Shown here: one piece after another, positions 16,601 to 24,642 of the stretch
Layout: each line of letters opens with the position of its first letter
Position numbering within the stretch: position 1 is the first letter of the stretch
NCBI GenBank assembly: GCA_948470755.1
Contig: CAOKPU010000031.1
Location: forward strand, 1 to 37,544
Length of the DNA: 37,544 nucleotides
DNA from: an uncultured Lachnospiraceae bacterium
Lineage (GTDB): Bacteria; Bacillota; Clostridia; Lachnospirales; Lachnospiraceae
Reading direction: 5' to 3'
Translations under genes and position numbers: made by a program
The notes under the pieces: generated by a model
Database searches by the model: none
Told to the model about the DNA's origin: nothing
Seen by the model: the letters and a program-made list of their open reading frames with translations, nothing else

Positions 16601-18692
16601 GGTGAAAGCGGATGAAATGGAAGGAGTGAAAAAGCTCTATAGGGAAGCGTTTATGAACTGCGATGGGATTGGTGAAGTGGATTTATCCAAGTCTTCGATC
16701 AAAGAAGTCCCCGAACTTTGTTTTGCGGATTATGAAAGAGATCCGGATAATGCGGATGGGCAGCCGGCCCGGGACAACCGCCTGGGCAGGGTGGTATTGC
16801 CTTATGGTACGACGCAGATTAAAAAAGGAGCTTTTTGGAACAGCAATGTGTATGGGGTAGTGATCCCTGCCAGCGTATCCTATATTGAGCCGGATGCTTT
16901 TTCCTATACGGCCGGTATGGTAAGCGACCCGGATGCTCCTTGGGATGGGACGGACGATCCGATATTTGCCAACGGTTCTTCCCCGAGAATTACTTTTATT
17001 GCAAGGGACGGTTCGCCGGCAGCGATATATGCGGAAAATTATGCGTATATAGAGTCTACGGAGACAGATGAACTGAAGGCGAGATATACTGTATATTTCT
17101 TTGATGCGTTTGACCCTCAGAACCCGGTACTGATTGCAGAAGTACAGGTAATGCATGGGGAAGATGCGGAATTGCCGGAGCCTCCGGAACATGAGGGCTA
17201 TGTATTTGATTATTGGATCCCTGCTGATGCATGGAAGGCGGTATCCGCTGACAACCTGACAATCAGCGCTATGTATAAGCCGGTAGATGCGACGACATAT
17301 ACGGTAGACTTTATTGACTGGGACGATGAAATTATCGTGTCGCGTACGGTAGTGGAAGGGGAAGCGGCGGAAGCGCCGGTAGACCCGGAAAGGGAAGGCT
17401 ATCTGTTTTTAGGCTGGAGGCCGTCGGATTTTAGCAATGTAACGGAAGATATGAAGATATATGCCCAGTATGAAAAGAGAGATCCGGCAAAATATGTAGT
17501 TTCCTTCTATGACTGGGATGGGAAGTTAATCCGGGCACAGCAAGTGGAAGAGGGCGAAGATGCTATTGAGCCGCCGAACCCTACCAGGGAGGGCTATACA
17601 TTCTCCGGCTGGCTTCCGGCGGACGGATGGAAGAATGTAACGAAAGACGTGGACTTATACGCCCAATATACTACTGCGGGTGAAGATGATCCTGATAACA
17701 AACCGGATGATCCTGATAACAAACCGGATGATCCTGATAATAAACCGGATGACAATAAGAAACCGGATGATAACAACAAAGGGGATAATAATAACAACAG
17801 CAATAATAACAATAATGGAGGGACCAGCGGGAATTCCGTATCCGAGAACGCTACGAAATATAAAGTCGTGGTACACGGAGGAAGTGGCTCCGGGGAATAC
17901 ACGGCAGGTACGATTGTCCCAATCAACGCTTATGCGAGAGCGGACGGTACGGTATTCGATAAATGGACCAGTTCGTCCGACGGAGTGGGCTTCGTGAACC
18001 AGACGGCGATTTCAACGACGTTTACGATGCCGTCGAATAATGTGGAAATTACGGCGAACTTTAAGACGGGCAGCTCTTCTTCCGTAAGCGGGAATTCGAG
18101 AAGCGCCCGCAGGAATTCCACAACTACGGTGGATGTAACGAAAAACGGGATCTCCAATGAGGATTTGGCTTCGGCAAATGTAAAAGGGTCTTCGGACAAT
18201 TATGTGATCAGGGTAACGGATGATGCACAGGCAACGGCGGCAGTGATCGCTGCTTTGGAAGCGCGATACGGCGATTTGAGCAATATTGCATATCTGCCAA
18301 TGGATATCAGCCTTTTTGATGCAACGGGACAGACGAAGATTACAGATGTATCGGGCATCAGCGTGGATATCACTCTTCCATTGCCGGATGGGCTGATACA
18401 ATATGCCGGCAATAATAAAGCGGCCAGCGTGGTAAACGGCCGTCTGGAGGATTTGGGAACGAAGTTTACGACCATTGACGGAGTGCCGTGTGTCCAGTTT
18501 ACAGCTACGCATTTTTCGCCGTATACAATTTACGTAGATAAAGGGAATCTGACGGAAGGGCTTATTGACGCAACTCCTAAGACCGGCGATCCGATCCATC
18601 CAAAGTGGTTCCTGGCTATGGGGCTGGCATGTATTTCTATCATATTGTTCTGTAAAAAGGATAAGAAACGGCCTAAAGTAAAGGCGGCTTAA
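13692..18692 (+). CDS. Cell-wall-anchored BspA-type leucine-rich repeat surface protein
   Basis: A 1666-aa surface protein, predicted substrate of the sortase encoded just upstream. Domains in order: basic N-terminus with signal peptide (about 1-45); a unique region (about 45-300); BspA/LRR_5 repeats of the type 'GDYAFYGCTNLSTI', about 315-470 and again about 640-680 and 840-950; a further LRR-like stretch to about 1110; three Listeria-Bacteroides (InlB B-type) repeats, about 1130-1325; a D/N/P-rich linker from 1332; a divergent B-repeat, about 1395-1460; a C-terminal domain also found in the next protein; then PKTGD at 1629, a hydrophobic span and a Lys-rich tail. PKTG fits class B sortase signals of the (S/P/N)PxTG kind. 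A role in adhesion or binding is inferred. There are no frame breaks. Confidence 0.92.
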   Translation: MAKGKKTKKKNWRLRRQLRKTLGCLFMISALIVTAIPVQPTEASGGADGWEDGADLWITSRDLPVDIKGDKTEIVYYTRDGLFRFAFVSSPENPTNKIAVIGGYDSRYLEGGKLSIPNVVDGFIQYTDALGTDKGFVAASKNGSPLFYKPVVTTKETVVVDNGYEIARDEEGNMLMKPDGSGWEMVPNITEETRTITRAADEYVPCWATDYDKWHDESTGEDVQLYYKDPADGQYKECTGNEVRIRDADVRYISGKAVEVVVQNANQPNEKHVWGGAGGASPAVKAGVTVDANGNPTCTGVFAGSKGANITSLTVGAKLQGIGDYAFYGCTNLSTIDLKNGLQILGNHSFENCTRMSTVNIEPNAAVQVLGDHAFAGCRGLTEFAIPHALEAIGDFCFKNCIRLENIQLKPQTGSNSLRRIGYKAFENCESLKALDLPDTYDGADKNNKEYFHLSTVKGCSSLERISTSSKSMDLVTDETVDGSSYTFEAFKKDMPETFYVEGPGYLTSVSEDKSNRTPVHVTANTQHIAFSYLEYSPNPGKYEIVDYARDGADNLLNDPGNEVELVFAVNKAQQLTDFEIWGDWKLAANIVLPEQIGPYGVLEINEGSFSDNCYVKKITLPSRLEMINNNAFRGCHRLKHIIFNDTTSIISIGDGAFDTQVASTVPMHTCGEALEAEPYLSFSGTIADSEGKMTEPYKYAMNRNSNINEGEQPTTYITYYSGWPTNLTVQYNRGTGMAELVGYPTREEIKNGFSADPTDPRTENGYKYPYITKARSDAASGGAGGMDAVDKYNEWKNNGGAEPTEEERAVAESAVFNMVIPNGVTAIKSGLFSGIIPSQVKGNLPETPAQKNDDVKSITLMSIETVEPYTFANLESLETFNMNGGSTLGDYALYNSNKLKDVSVGPSVTTLGTRPFRGCDILENVNFDPEGTFRCTNAIIFEKEAGAEGANTAVVQCLETRGATTGTTTVKADEMEGVKKLYREAFMNCDGIGEVDLSKSSIKEVPELCFADYERDPDNADGQPARDNRLGRVVLPYGTTQIKKGAFWNSNVYGVVIPASVSYIEPDAFSYTAGMVSDPDAPWDGTDDPIFANGSSPRITFIARDGSPAAIYAENYAYIESTETDELKARYTVYFFDAFDPQNPVLIAEVQVMHGEDAELPEPPEHEGYVFDYWIPADAWKAVSADNLTISAMYKPVDATTYTVDFIDWDDEIIVSRTVVEGEAAEAPVDPEREGYLFLGWRPSDFSNVTEDMKIYAQYEKRDPAKYVVSFYDWDGKLIRAQQVEEGEDAIEPPNPTREGYTFSGWLPADGWKNVTKDVDLYAQYTTAGEDDPDNKPDDPDNKPDDPDNKPDDNKKPDDNNKGDNNNNSNNNNNGGTSGNSVSENATKYKVVVHGGSGSGEYTAGTIVPINAYARADGTVFDKWTSSSDGVGFVNQTAISTTFTMPSNNVEITANFKTGSSSSVSGNSRSARRNSTTTVDVTKNGISNEDLASANVKGSSDNYVIRVTDDAQATAAVIAALEARYGDLSNIAYLPMDISLFDATGQTKITDVSGISVDITLPLPDGLIQYAGNNKAASVVNGRLEDLGTKFTTIDGVPCVQFTATHFSPYTIYVDKGNLTEGLIDATPKTGDPIHPKWFLAMGLACISIILFCKKDKKRPKVKAA
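17685..17747 (+). repeat. Three tandem 21-bp units encoding DDPDNKP
   Basis: Units at 17685-17705, 17706-17726 and 17727-17747 are nearly identical, the third with one synonymous change. They are followed by degenerate Asp/Asn/Lys codons. They encode a flexible wall-spanning linker and could vary in copy number by slippage. Confidence 0.9.
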
Positions 18693-18707
18693 GTTCGGGG
18701 GGAGCCT

Positions 18708-21278
18708 ATGCACAAAAAAAACAAAATTATAATAGGATTGCTGCTGCTATATTTTGCAGCAGCAGCCTGGTTTCCTTTGGCCGATGCCAGGGCAGCTTCT
18801 GCTTCATCGGCCGATTTTCAGATGAAGGGGGATACATTAATGAAATATACAGGCACGGCTAGCGCCGTGTCTATTCCTACTTCTGTGAAGCATATTGGCA
18901 AAGAAGCTTTTGCCGGCCATACGGAGCTTGTAAAAATCGAAATACCGGGATATGTGGAAAGCATCGATTATAACGCGTTTAGTGGTTGTTCATCTTTGGA
19001 AACAGTGGCAGTCCCGGATACGGTAAGGACGATTGGCAACGGCGCGTTCAGCGGCTGCGGCAATTTGAAATCCGTTGTATTGGGAAAGAAGACGGAAAAG
19101 CTGGGAACAGGGATATTTGCGGGCTGCCATTCGCTTTCTTCTTTGAGGGTGCATAAGGATAACGAGTATTTATCTTATGAGAATGGAGTCCTTTACAGTA
19201 AAGATAAAAAAACGATATATTGTATGATCCCGGGATATGAAGGCGGAACATACACTATGCCTGCAACGGTAGTGGAAATTAAAAACAATGCGTTTTGGGG
19301 ATGTCAAAAGCTGGAAAAGGTATTGATTGGGAGCAATGTGAAATCCATACCGGATTATGCTTTTACCAACTGTACAAGCTTAGAAAGCGTGTCTTTTCCG
19401 TATTCCCTGCGCAATATCGGGATAAAAGCGTTTGCCGACTGCATTAACTTGGGGAATACGGAAATCCCGATGTCAGTAGCACAGATCCATAAAACTGCTT
19501 TTGACGGCTGTGTAAAATTAAGAATTATCGCGGAAGAAGGTTCCAAAGCAGCTCAGTATGAAGCGGAAAGAGATAAGTCCAATGTGGCAAGTGCGGAATA
19601 CCAGGATATTGGGGGAAGCGATAACGGAACGGAAGCCGGTTCCGGGGAAGAAGCCGGTAACGAAGCGCCGGGCCCTATGGGGGGCAGCTTGTTGGGGCAA
19701 AGCAGGATTGTGGGCGGTAATGCTGTTGTCTTCATAGATAATGGGCAGTCCAAAGTGCTTTCAGGGAATCAGCAGGCAGAGTCCGAAGAAGGCGTGGCAG
19801 CAGCGGAGGTTATGAAAGGAAGCGGCCAAGGTTCTTTTCCAAAGTATACGATTGTAAGTAATGAGAAAATAGCTTCTCAGGCTTATTACCAGGACAGCGG
19901 GCTGACGGATTACCAGATCCCGGAGGGGATCAAGGAAATTGGGGAGTTTGCTTTTGCAAGGTCGGGCCTTACCAGCATTGTGATTCCGGAAGGAGTAACA
20001 TCAATCGGCTATGGGGCGTTTTATCATTGCGATGCGCTGGAAGATATACAGATACCTTCTTCCGTAACGGAAATAGAGCCATCGGCTTTTGCGGAAACAA
20101 AATGGATGGAATCCCGGAAAAGCGATAAAATGAATCCATTCACTATAGTTGGGGACGGGATATTAATTGCTTACGGCGGAATGGGAAGCCAAGTGAAGAT
20201 TCCGGAGGGAGTCAAGCAGATTGGGGCGGAAGTTTTTAAAGACAATGCCCGTATAACGAGTGTATCGCTGCCGTCGAGCGTTACGGTAATAGGTGAGGAT
20301 GCCTTTGCCGGCTGCAGCAGCTTAGTCAGCATATCCGGAGGGGATTATCTGACGGAAATCAGGGACAGGGCTTTTGAAGGCTGCCCGATCAGTACGGTTA
20401 AAATCCCTGCATCGGTAAAAAAGATAGGATTGAAAGCCTATGATTTATCGGAGTCGGGAAAAAAGGATGGGACGAAGAATGTGGTACTCCTTGGGCGGAG
20501 CCTGCCTGCCGTTTCTTATGAAAAGACGGCCACCCGTTTGGTGAATGAGGAATATCGGGACGCGGTGTTTAAGGATGTGCAGATAGCTATTGTGGATGAT
20601 GGCATTACAGCGGCAGATATTGCAGGAACGGTATTGGATTATGATGCAGGGGGGTTCCGAGGGCTGGTGTGCAGTGTGGAACAGCAGGCGGGGATTGAGG
20701 AAGCTGGTAAGCTGAAGGTGAAGTTTGCGATGTTTCAGGAAAATGATGCGGGTGTAAACACGCTGCCCGGGCAGGTGACGGTATACGGAAAGGCATATGA
20801 ATTGACAGGGCAGGAGGACATGGAGTATCTTGCAGGAACAGAGGATGAGGAAGCGGAAGGGACTGTGATTGTGGAAGTGGACAGCAATACACTGCCCGGG
20901 TCGCCGGCGGCGTCAGCGGAGATTTCAGGAAACCAAAGAAACTATATCTTACGCATCAGCGATAATCATGAAGATGGCAGCGCCATTATCAATGCCTATC
21001 GTCGGGCGGTTTCCGGCGGACAGTTAAAAAGCCTGCAAGTGTATGATCTTACCTTATATGATGCGGTAAAAGGGACGCCCATTACGAAAATGGGCAGACA
21101 GAAAGCGGTGATCACACTTCCAAAACCGAATGGAATCCTAGCGGAAAACATTCAAGTGGTGTGCCTGGATGAAGACGGGCAGTTAGAAAGGGTGGATTCC
21201 CGTATGGTAACGGTGGATGGACAGCCGTGTATACAATTTCAGGCAGATCATTTTTCCGTTTATGGAATTTGTAATTAG
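18708..21278 (+). CDS. Secreted BspA-type LRR protein lacking a wall anchor
   Basis: An 856-aa paralogue-like neighbour of the 1666-aa surface protein. It has a signal peptide (about 1-30, ending near ADARA). A first block of LRR_5 repeats spans about 40-285, for example GNGAFSGCGNLKSVVLG. A Gly/Glu-rich linker lies near 300-330, and a second LRR block spans about 385-590. The C-terminal domain (about 740-856) aligns with the domain preceding the sorting signal of the upstream protein: both have a Y-I-R/L-R start, an ITLPKP/ITLPLP segment and an end in (D/T)HFSxY. Here the protein stops two to three residues later, with no PKTG motif, hydrophobic span or tail. GGGGGGAG precedes ATG 18708. It is likely cotranscribed with the upstream gene (15 bp gap) and released or non-covalently bound. 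Confidence 0.9.
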   Translation: MHKKNKIIIGLLLLYFAAAAWFPLADARAASASSADFQMKGDTLMKYTGTASAVSIPTSVKHIGKEAFAGHTELVKIEIPGYVESIDYNAFSGCSSLETVAVPDTVRTIGNGAFSGCGNLKSVVLGKKTEKLGTGIFAGCHSLSSLRVHKDNEYLSYENGVLYSKDKKTIYCMIPGYEGGTYTMPATVVEIKNNAFWGCQKLEKVLIGSNVKSIPDYAFTNCTSLESVSFPYSLRNIGIKAFADCINLGNTEIPMSVAQIHKTAFDGCVKLRIIAEEGSKAAQYEAERDKSNVASAEYQDIGGSDNGTEAGSGEEAGNEAPGPMGGSLLGQSRIVGGNAVVFIDNGQSKVLSGNQQAESEEGVAAAEVMKGSGQGSFPKYTIVSNEKIASQAYYQDSGLTDYQIPEGIKEIGEFAFARSGLTSIVIPEGVTSIGYGAFYHCDALEDIQIPSSVTEIEPSAFAETKWMESRKSDKMNPFTIVGDGILIAYGGMGSQVKIPEGVKQIGAEVFKDNARITSVSLPSSVTVIGEDAFAGCSSLVSISGGDYLTEIRDRAFEGCPISTVKIPASVKKIGLKAYDLSESGKKDGTKNVVLLGRSLPAVSYEKTATRLVNEEYRDAVFKDVQIAIVDDGITAADIAGTVLDYDAGGFRGLVCSVEQQAGIEEAGKLKVKFAMFQENDAGVNTLPGQVTVYGKAYELTGQEDMEYLAGTEDEEAEGTVIVEVDSNTLPGSPAASAEISGNQRNYILRISDNHEDGSAIINAYRRAVSGGQLKSLQVYDLTLYDAVKGTPITKMGRQKAVITLPKPNGILAENIQVVCLDEDGQLERVDSRMVTVDGQPCIQFQADHFSVYGICN

Positions 21279-21329
21279 AAGGAAAATATTGGGTCGAAAA
21301 ACCGGTGGTAACGGCAAGGTAACGAATAA

Positions 21330-21367
21330 CCGCTCCTGGCATAAATTAATTAAAAAGCCAGGAGCGG
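21330..21367 (+). terminator. Perfect 11-bp hairpin that contains the protease RBS
   Basis: CCGCTCCTGGC (21330-21340) pairs perfectly with GCCAGGAGCGG (21357-21367) around a 16-base AT-rich loop, followed by TTTATGTTT. It sits 51 bp after the LRR gene, as a terminator would. The 3' arm carries AGGAG (21360-21364), the Shine-Dalgarno of the protease starting at 21371. It may be a terminator, a translational lock, or both. Confidence 0.75.
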
Positions 21368-21370
21368 TTT

Positions 21371-22309
21371 ATGTTTCGCGTCAGACAGCAGATTGGTTGT
21401 ACGGATGAAGTGATGGATTCTTGTATAGCAAGAGATTTTTCAAAGGAGGATGCTATCCGGGTAGCGGTGTTGGATACAGGAATAGGGAACCATCCTGACT
21501 TGTCCGGCCGGGTAGATGCGTTTTTTGATTTTCTTCACGGGGAAAAAAGTGCCTATGACGACAGTGGACACGGAACTCATGTAGCAGGGTGCATCGGAGG
21601 CAGCGGGAAAGCTTCGGGAGGGATGTATAAAGGAATCTGCCCATGGTGCCGAATGATAGTGGGGAAAGTGCTGGACCGCAACGGCGACGGCAATATGGAC
21701 GATATGTACCGGGGCGTTGAGTGGGTATTGGAAAATAAGGAAAGATATCATATCAGGGTAATGAATATCTCTATTGGCATTGGACATATAGAAAATGAAG
21801 AAAGGATGCATGAACTTTTGAGGATTGTAGATGAAGCATGGGATAACGGTATCGTGGTAGTCTGCGCAGCGGGGAACATGGGGCCGGAACCTATGACTTT
21901 ATCGCCGTTAGGATCCAGTAAAAAGGTAATTACCGTAGGATGCCACGATGGAGGGTTTTATTCGGGGAAAAGCTCTTTGTGCGAAAGTTATTCAGGAAGG
22001 GGGCCTTCGCCTTATGCAGTAAAAAAACCGGATGTGGTAGCTCCCGGAACCGACATAATATCCTGTAATATCGCTTGCCGCACCTCCTTTAGGAAGTACA
22101 GGAACGCTTATGTGAAAAAAAGCGGCACATCCATGGCAACGCCTATCGTATCAGGCGCTGCCGCATTGCTTTTACAAAAATACCCGGAATTATCCAATGA
22201 ACAAGTAAAACGGAAGATTAATTATAGCGCTACGGATATGCATGAACCTTGGACGAAGCAAGGGTGGGGAATGATCAATGTAGGAAAGCTCATTAAAATT
22301 GCATATTGA
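21371..22309 (+). CDS. Subtilisin-like serine protease (S8) without signal peptide
   Basis: A 312-aa S8 peptidase with an intact catalytic set: Asp35 in AVLDTGIG, His67 in DDSGHGTHVAG, oxyanion Asn169 in CAAGNMGP and Ser254 in SGTSMATP. It lacks a signal peptide and a recognisable propeptide domain; the catalytic Asp is only 35 residues from the start, similar in size to intracellular subtilisins. It is Cys-rich for a cytoplasmic enzyme (ten Cys, including CPWC at 90-93). AGGAG six bases before ATG 21371 supports the start, but lies inside a hairpin. Lying after two LRR surface genes, it might process surface proteins or act inside the cell; the sequence does not decide. Confidence 0.93.
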   Translation: MFRVRQQIGCTDEVMDSCIARDFSKEDAIRVAVLDTGIGNHPDLSGRVDAFFDFLHGEKSAYDDSGHGTHVAGCIGGSGKASGGMYKGICPWCRMIVGKVLDRNGDGNMDDMYRGVEWVLENKERYHIRVMNISIGIGHIENEERMHELLRIVDEAWDNGIVVVCAAGNMGPEPMTLSPLGSSKKVITVGCHDGGFYSGKSSLCESYSGRGPSPYAVKKPDVVAPGTDIISCNIACRTSFRKYRNAYVKKSGTSMATPIVSGAAALLLQKYPELSNEQVKRKINYSATDMHEPWTKQGWGMINVGKLIKIAY

Positions 22310-22334
22310 CACTCGTAGTATGATTGTATACAAT
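22306..22334 (+). promoter_or_regulatory. Consensus promoter of the GntR-family gene
   Basis: TTGACA (22306-22311) and TACAAT (22329-22334) are spaced by 17 bp. The -35 box overlaps the protease stop codon. A second possible pair, TTGTAT (22324-22329) and TATAAT (22346-22351), overlaps it with 16-bp spacing. Confidence 0.75.
22323..22334 (+). promoter_or_regulatory. FadR/GntR-type palindromic operator
   Basis: ATTGTATACAAT is a perfect 12-bp palindrome. Its core GTA-TAC fits the FadR-subfamily pattern (TnGTM then KACnA with no spacer). It covers the -10 box of the promoter driving an FCD-type GntR regulator, as expected for autorepression. Confidence 0.6.
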
Positions 22335-22427
22335 TATACCTAATATATAATGCACCAGACGCAAGCATGGGCAGGCGGCGGGGAAGGGCTGTCGTCTTGA
22401 CAAGGATGAATGGGGGCGGGGAAGAAA

Positions 22428-23147
22428 ATGCATAATTATGACGTAAAACAGGAAGTGACGGACAAGTATTCTTTGAGGGGACGTGTATTCAATAAGATCA
22501 GGGAAGACATCCTTAGCGGTAAGTATAGAGAACATGAAGAACTAAAAGAAGTTGCGATTGGTGAAGAACTGGGCGTAAGCAGGACGCCGGTAAGGGAAGC
22601 CTTCCGGCAGTTGGAACTGGAGGGCCTGATCCAGATTGTACCCAATAAAGGCGCATATGTTACAGGGATTACCGCAAAAGACGTGGAAGATATCTATAGG
22701 ATACGCTCGCTGCTGGAAGGGCTGTGTGCAAAATGGGCAACAGAATATATCACGCAGGAACAGTTGGAGGAATTGGAAGAAAATGTATATTTGGCGGACT
22801 TTCATGCCGCTAAAGGCCATCTGGATCAGATGGCTGATTTGGACAACCGCTTTCACCACATCCTGTACGAAGCATGCAATAGTAAACAGTTGGCAAGATT
22901 GTTGATTGATTTTCATGAATATGTCCTCCGTGTAAGGAAAAAAACACTTTCCAGCGGAGGAAGAGGCCGGATATCCAACGATGAACATCGGCAGATTATG
23001 GAAGCCATTAAAGCAAAAGACGCAGACCGGGCGGAAGCTTTGGCTCATGAACATATGATTAATGCGTATGACAATATGGTGAAGAACGGATTGTATCATA
23101 TCTATCCTTCATACGGGGAGGATGGCCCTGCGGATGGAAAAGGGTAA
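22428..23147 (+). CDS. GntR-family transcriptional regulator, FadR/FCD subfamily
   Basis: A 239-aa DNA-binding regulator. The N-terminal winged helix-turn-helix includes GEELGVSRTPVREAFRQLELEGLI, split here as GEELGVSRTPVR (about 46-57) and EAFRQLELEGLI, then PNKGAYV, the wing. The C-terminal FCD ligand-binding domain spans about 85-225. Metal-type ligands are plausible at the D/H positions in FHHIL, EHRQI and AHEHM, as in metal-binding FCD proteins. The effector is unknown. A start at 22410 is also possible but its AAGGA is only three bases away; ATG 22428 has GGGGAAG at better distance. It lies upstream of icd with a 128-bp gap, so control of icd is possible but unproven. Confidence 0.92.
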   Translation: MHNYDVKQEVTDKYSLRGRVFNKIREDILSGKYREHEELKEVAIGEELGVSRTPVREAFRQLELEGLIQIVPNKGAYVTGITAKDVEDIYRIRSLLEGLCAKWATEYITQEQLEELEENVYLADFHAAKGHLDQMADLDNRFHHILYEACNSKQLARLLIDFHEYVLRVRKKTLSSGGRGRISNDEHRQIMEAIKAKDADRAEALAHEHMINAYDNMVKNGLYHIYPSYGEDGPADGKG

Positions 23148-23275
23148 AAGCAGGATAAAGGGTGGTAAAACGGACGGAAACGGACTGTACAAAAGGGCAT
23201 TAAGAGAGTAAGATGTAAGGAAGACGGGAAAAGTAATAAAATGTTTTATGATTATATATAATAAGGAGAGAAAAT

Positions 23276-24481
23276 ATGGACAGGATTAAGATGAAGACCC
23301 CCTTGGTGGAGATGGATGGGGATGAGATGACAAGAATCCTCTGGCAAATGATAAAGGATGAGCTTATAATGCCTTTTATTGACTTAAAGACAGAGTACTA
23401 TGATCTTGGGCTGGAGCACCGTAACGAAACCGACGATCAGGTAACGGTGGATTCGGCGGAGGCCACAAGGAAATACGGCGTTGCCGTAAAATGCGCTACA
23501 ATTACCCCGAACGCAGCCCGTATGACGGAATATCAATTGAAAGAAATGTGGAAAAGCCCGAATGGGACGATCCGTGCGATATTGGACGGGACGGTATTCC
23601 GCGCTCCCATTGTAGTTAAGGGGATTGAGCCTTGCGTCAGGAATTGGGAAAAACCGATTACCATTGCCCGCCATGCTTATGGCGATATTTATAAAAATGT
23701 GGAGATCCAGGTGCCGGGGGAAGGGAAAGCCGAGCTGGTCTTTACGGCAAAAGACGGTACCGTGAGAAAAGAAACGGTTCATGAGTTTAAAGGGGCCGGC
23801 ATTTTGCAGGGAGTACATAATACGAGGGCTTCGATCCAAAGTTTTGCAAGGGCTTGCTTTAATTATGCTTTGGATACCAGACAGGATTTATGGTTTGGGG
23901 CGAAGGATACTATTTCCAAGAAATATGACCATAGTTTTAAAGACATATTTCAGGAAATCTATGATGCGGAATATAAAGAACGGTTTGAGGCGGAGGGGCT
24001 TGCATATTTTTACAGCCTGATCGATGATATTGTAGCCCGGGTAATGAAGGCAAAAGGCGGCTTTATATGGGCGTGCAAGAATTATGATGGGGATGTTATG
24101 AGCGATATGGTTTCATCTGCTTTTGGATCTTTGGCGATGATGACCTCTGTTCTCGTTTCGCCGACGGGCGTATATGAATATGAGGCGGCTCATGGAACGG
24201 TGCAGAGGCATTATTATAAACATCTGAAAGGAGAGGAGACTTCCACCAATTCAGTGGCGACTATTTTTGCGTGGACAGGTGCGTTGCGCAAAAGGGGCGA
24301 ACTGGACGGGATCCGGGAATTGATGGAGTTTGCGGATAAATTAGAAAAGGCTACGTTGGCAACTATTGAAGCCGGGAAGATGACGAAGGACCTGGCGCTG
24401 ATTACGACGCTTAAGGATGTAACAGTGTTAAACAGCGGGGATTTTATCAAAGAAATCAGGAAAACGCTGGAAGCTATGTAA
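23276..24481 (+). CDS. icd: NADP-dependent isocitrate dehydrogenase
   Basis: Oxidatively decarboxylates isocitrate to 2-oxoglutarate, supplying glutamate precursors and NADPH. The 401-aa protein belongs to the subfamily shared with eukaryotic NADP-IDH rather than the E. coli type. Landmarks are [11 protein letters not shown] (about 12-22), [10 protein letters not shown] then [17 protein letters not shown] (about 79-112), the metal-site segment [11 protein letters not shown] (about 270-280), and [12 protein letters not shown] (about 304-315). AAGGAG lies before ATG 23276. It is followed by a folded intergenic segment and a convergent ABC-F gene. No citrate synthase or aconitase gene is in the window. 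The neighbouring GntR gene may regulate it. Confidence 0.96.
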   Translation: MDRIKMKTPLVEMDGDEMTRILWQMIKDELIMPFIDLKTEYYDLGLEHRNETDDQVTVDSAEATRKYGVAVKCATITPNAARMTEYQLKEMWKSPNGTIRAILDGTVFRAPIVVKGIEPCVRNWEKPITIARHAYGDIYKNVEIQVPGEGKAELVFTAKDGTVRKETVHEFKGAGILQGVHNTRASIQSFARACFNYALDTRQDLWFGAKDTISKKYDHSFKDIFQEIYDAEYKERFEAEGLAYFYSLIDDIVARVMKAKGGFIWACKNYDGDVMSDMVSSAFGSLAMMTSVLVSPTGVYEYEAAHGTVQRHYYKHLKGEETSTNSVATIFAWTGALRKRGELDGIRELMEFADKLEKATLATIEAGKMTKDLALITTLKDVTVLNSGDFIKEIRKTLEAM

Positions 24482-24499
24482 ATATTATTCCATACGAAA

Positions 24500-24608
24500 G
24501 GGAGTCTCATCCCCACTGTATCCAAGGCGGTTGCAAATACCTTTTTGTGCAATCGGCTTGGGTACTGGATGGATCTCTTGGCATCCGGATTTTATGAAAA
24601 AGACTCCC
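24500..24608. other. Three-way-junction-like structured segment between icd and the ABC-F gene
   Basis: GGGAGTCT (24500-24507) pairs with AGACTCCC (24601-24608), closing a domain with two arms. Arm 1 is a 17-bp stem, 24519-24535 with 24548-24564, with two wobbles and one mismatch, and a T-rich 12-base loop. Arm 2 is GGATG (24567-24571) with CATCC (24582-24586). On the minus strand the right edge, ACTCCGGGAGT then CTTTTT, could also act as a weak terminator for the ABC-F gene. It could be a paired terminator, a repeat element or a small RNA. Confidence 0.5.
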
Positions 24609-24642
24609 GGAGTATGCGTTAGGAAATACATTTTTTATGGAA

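Noticed and set aside
17685..17747. Short direct repeats resembling a CRISPR-like array
   Set aside because: The units are contiguous, in frame and encode DDPDNKP, a protein linker; there are no spacers.
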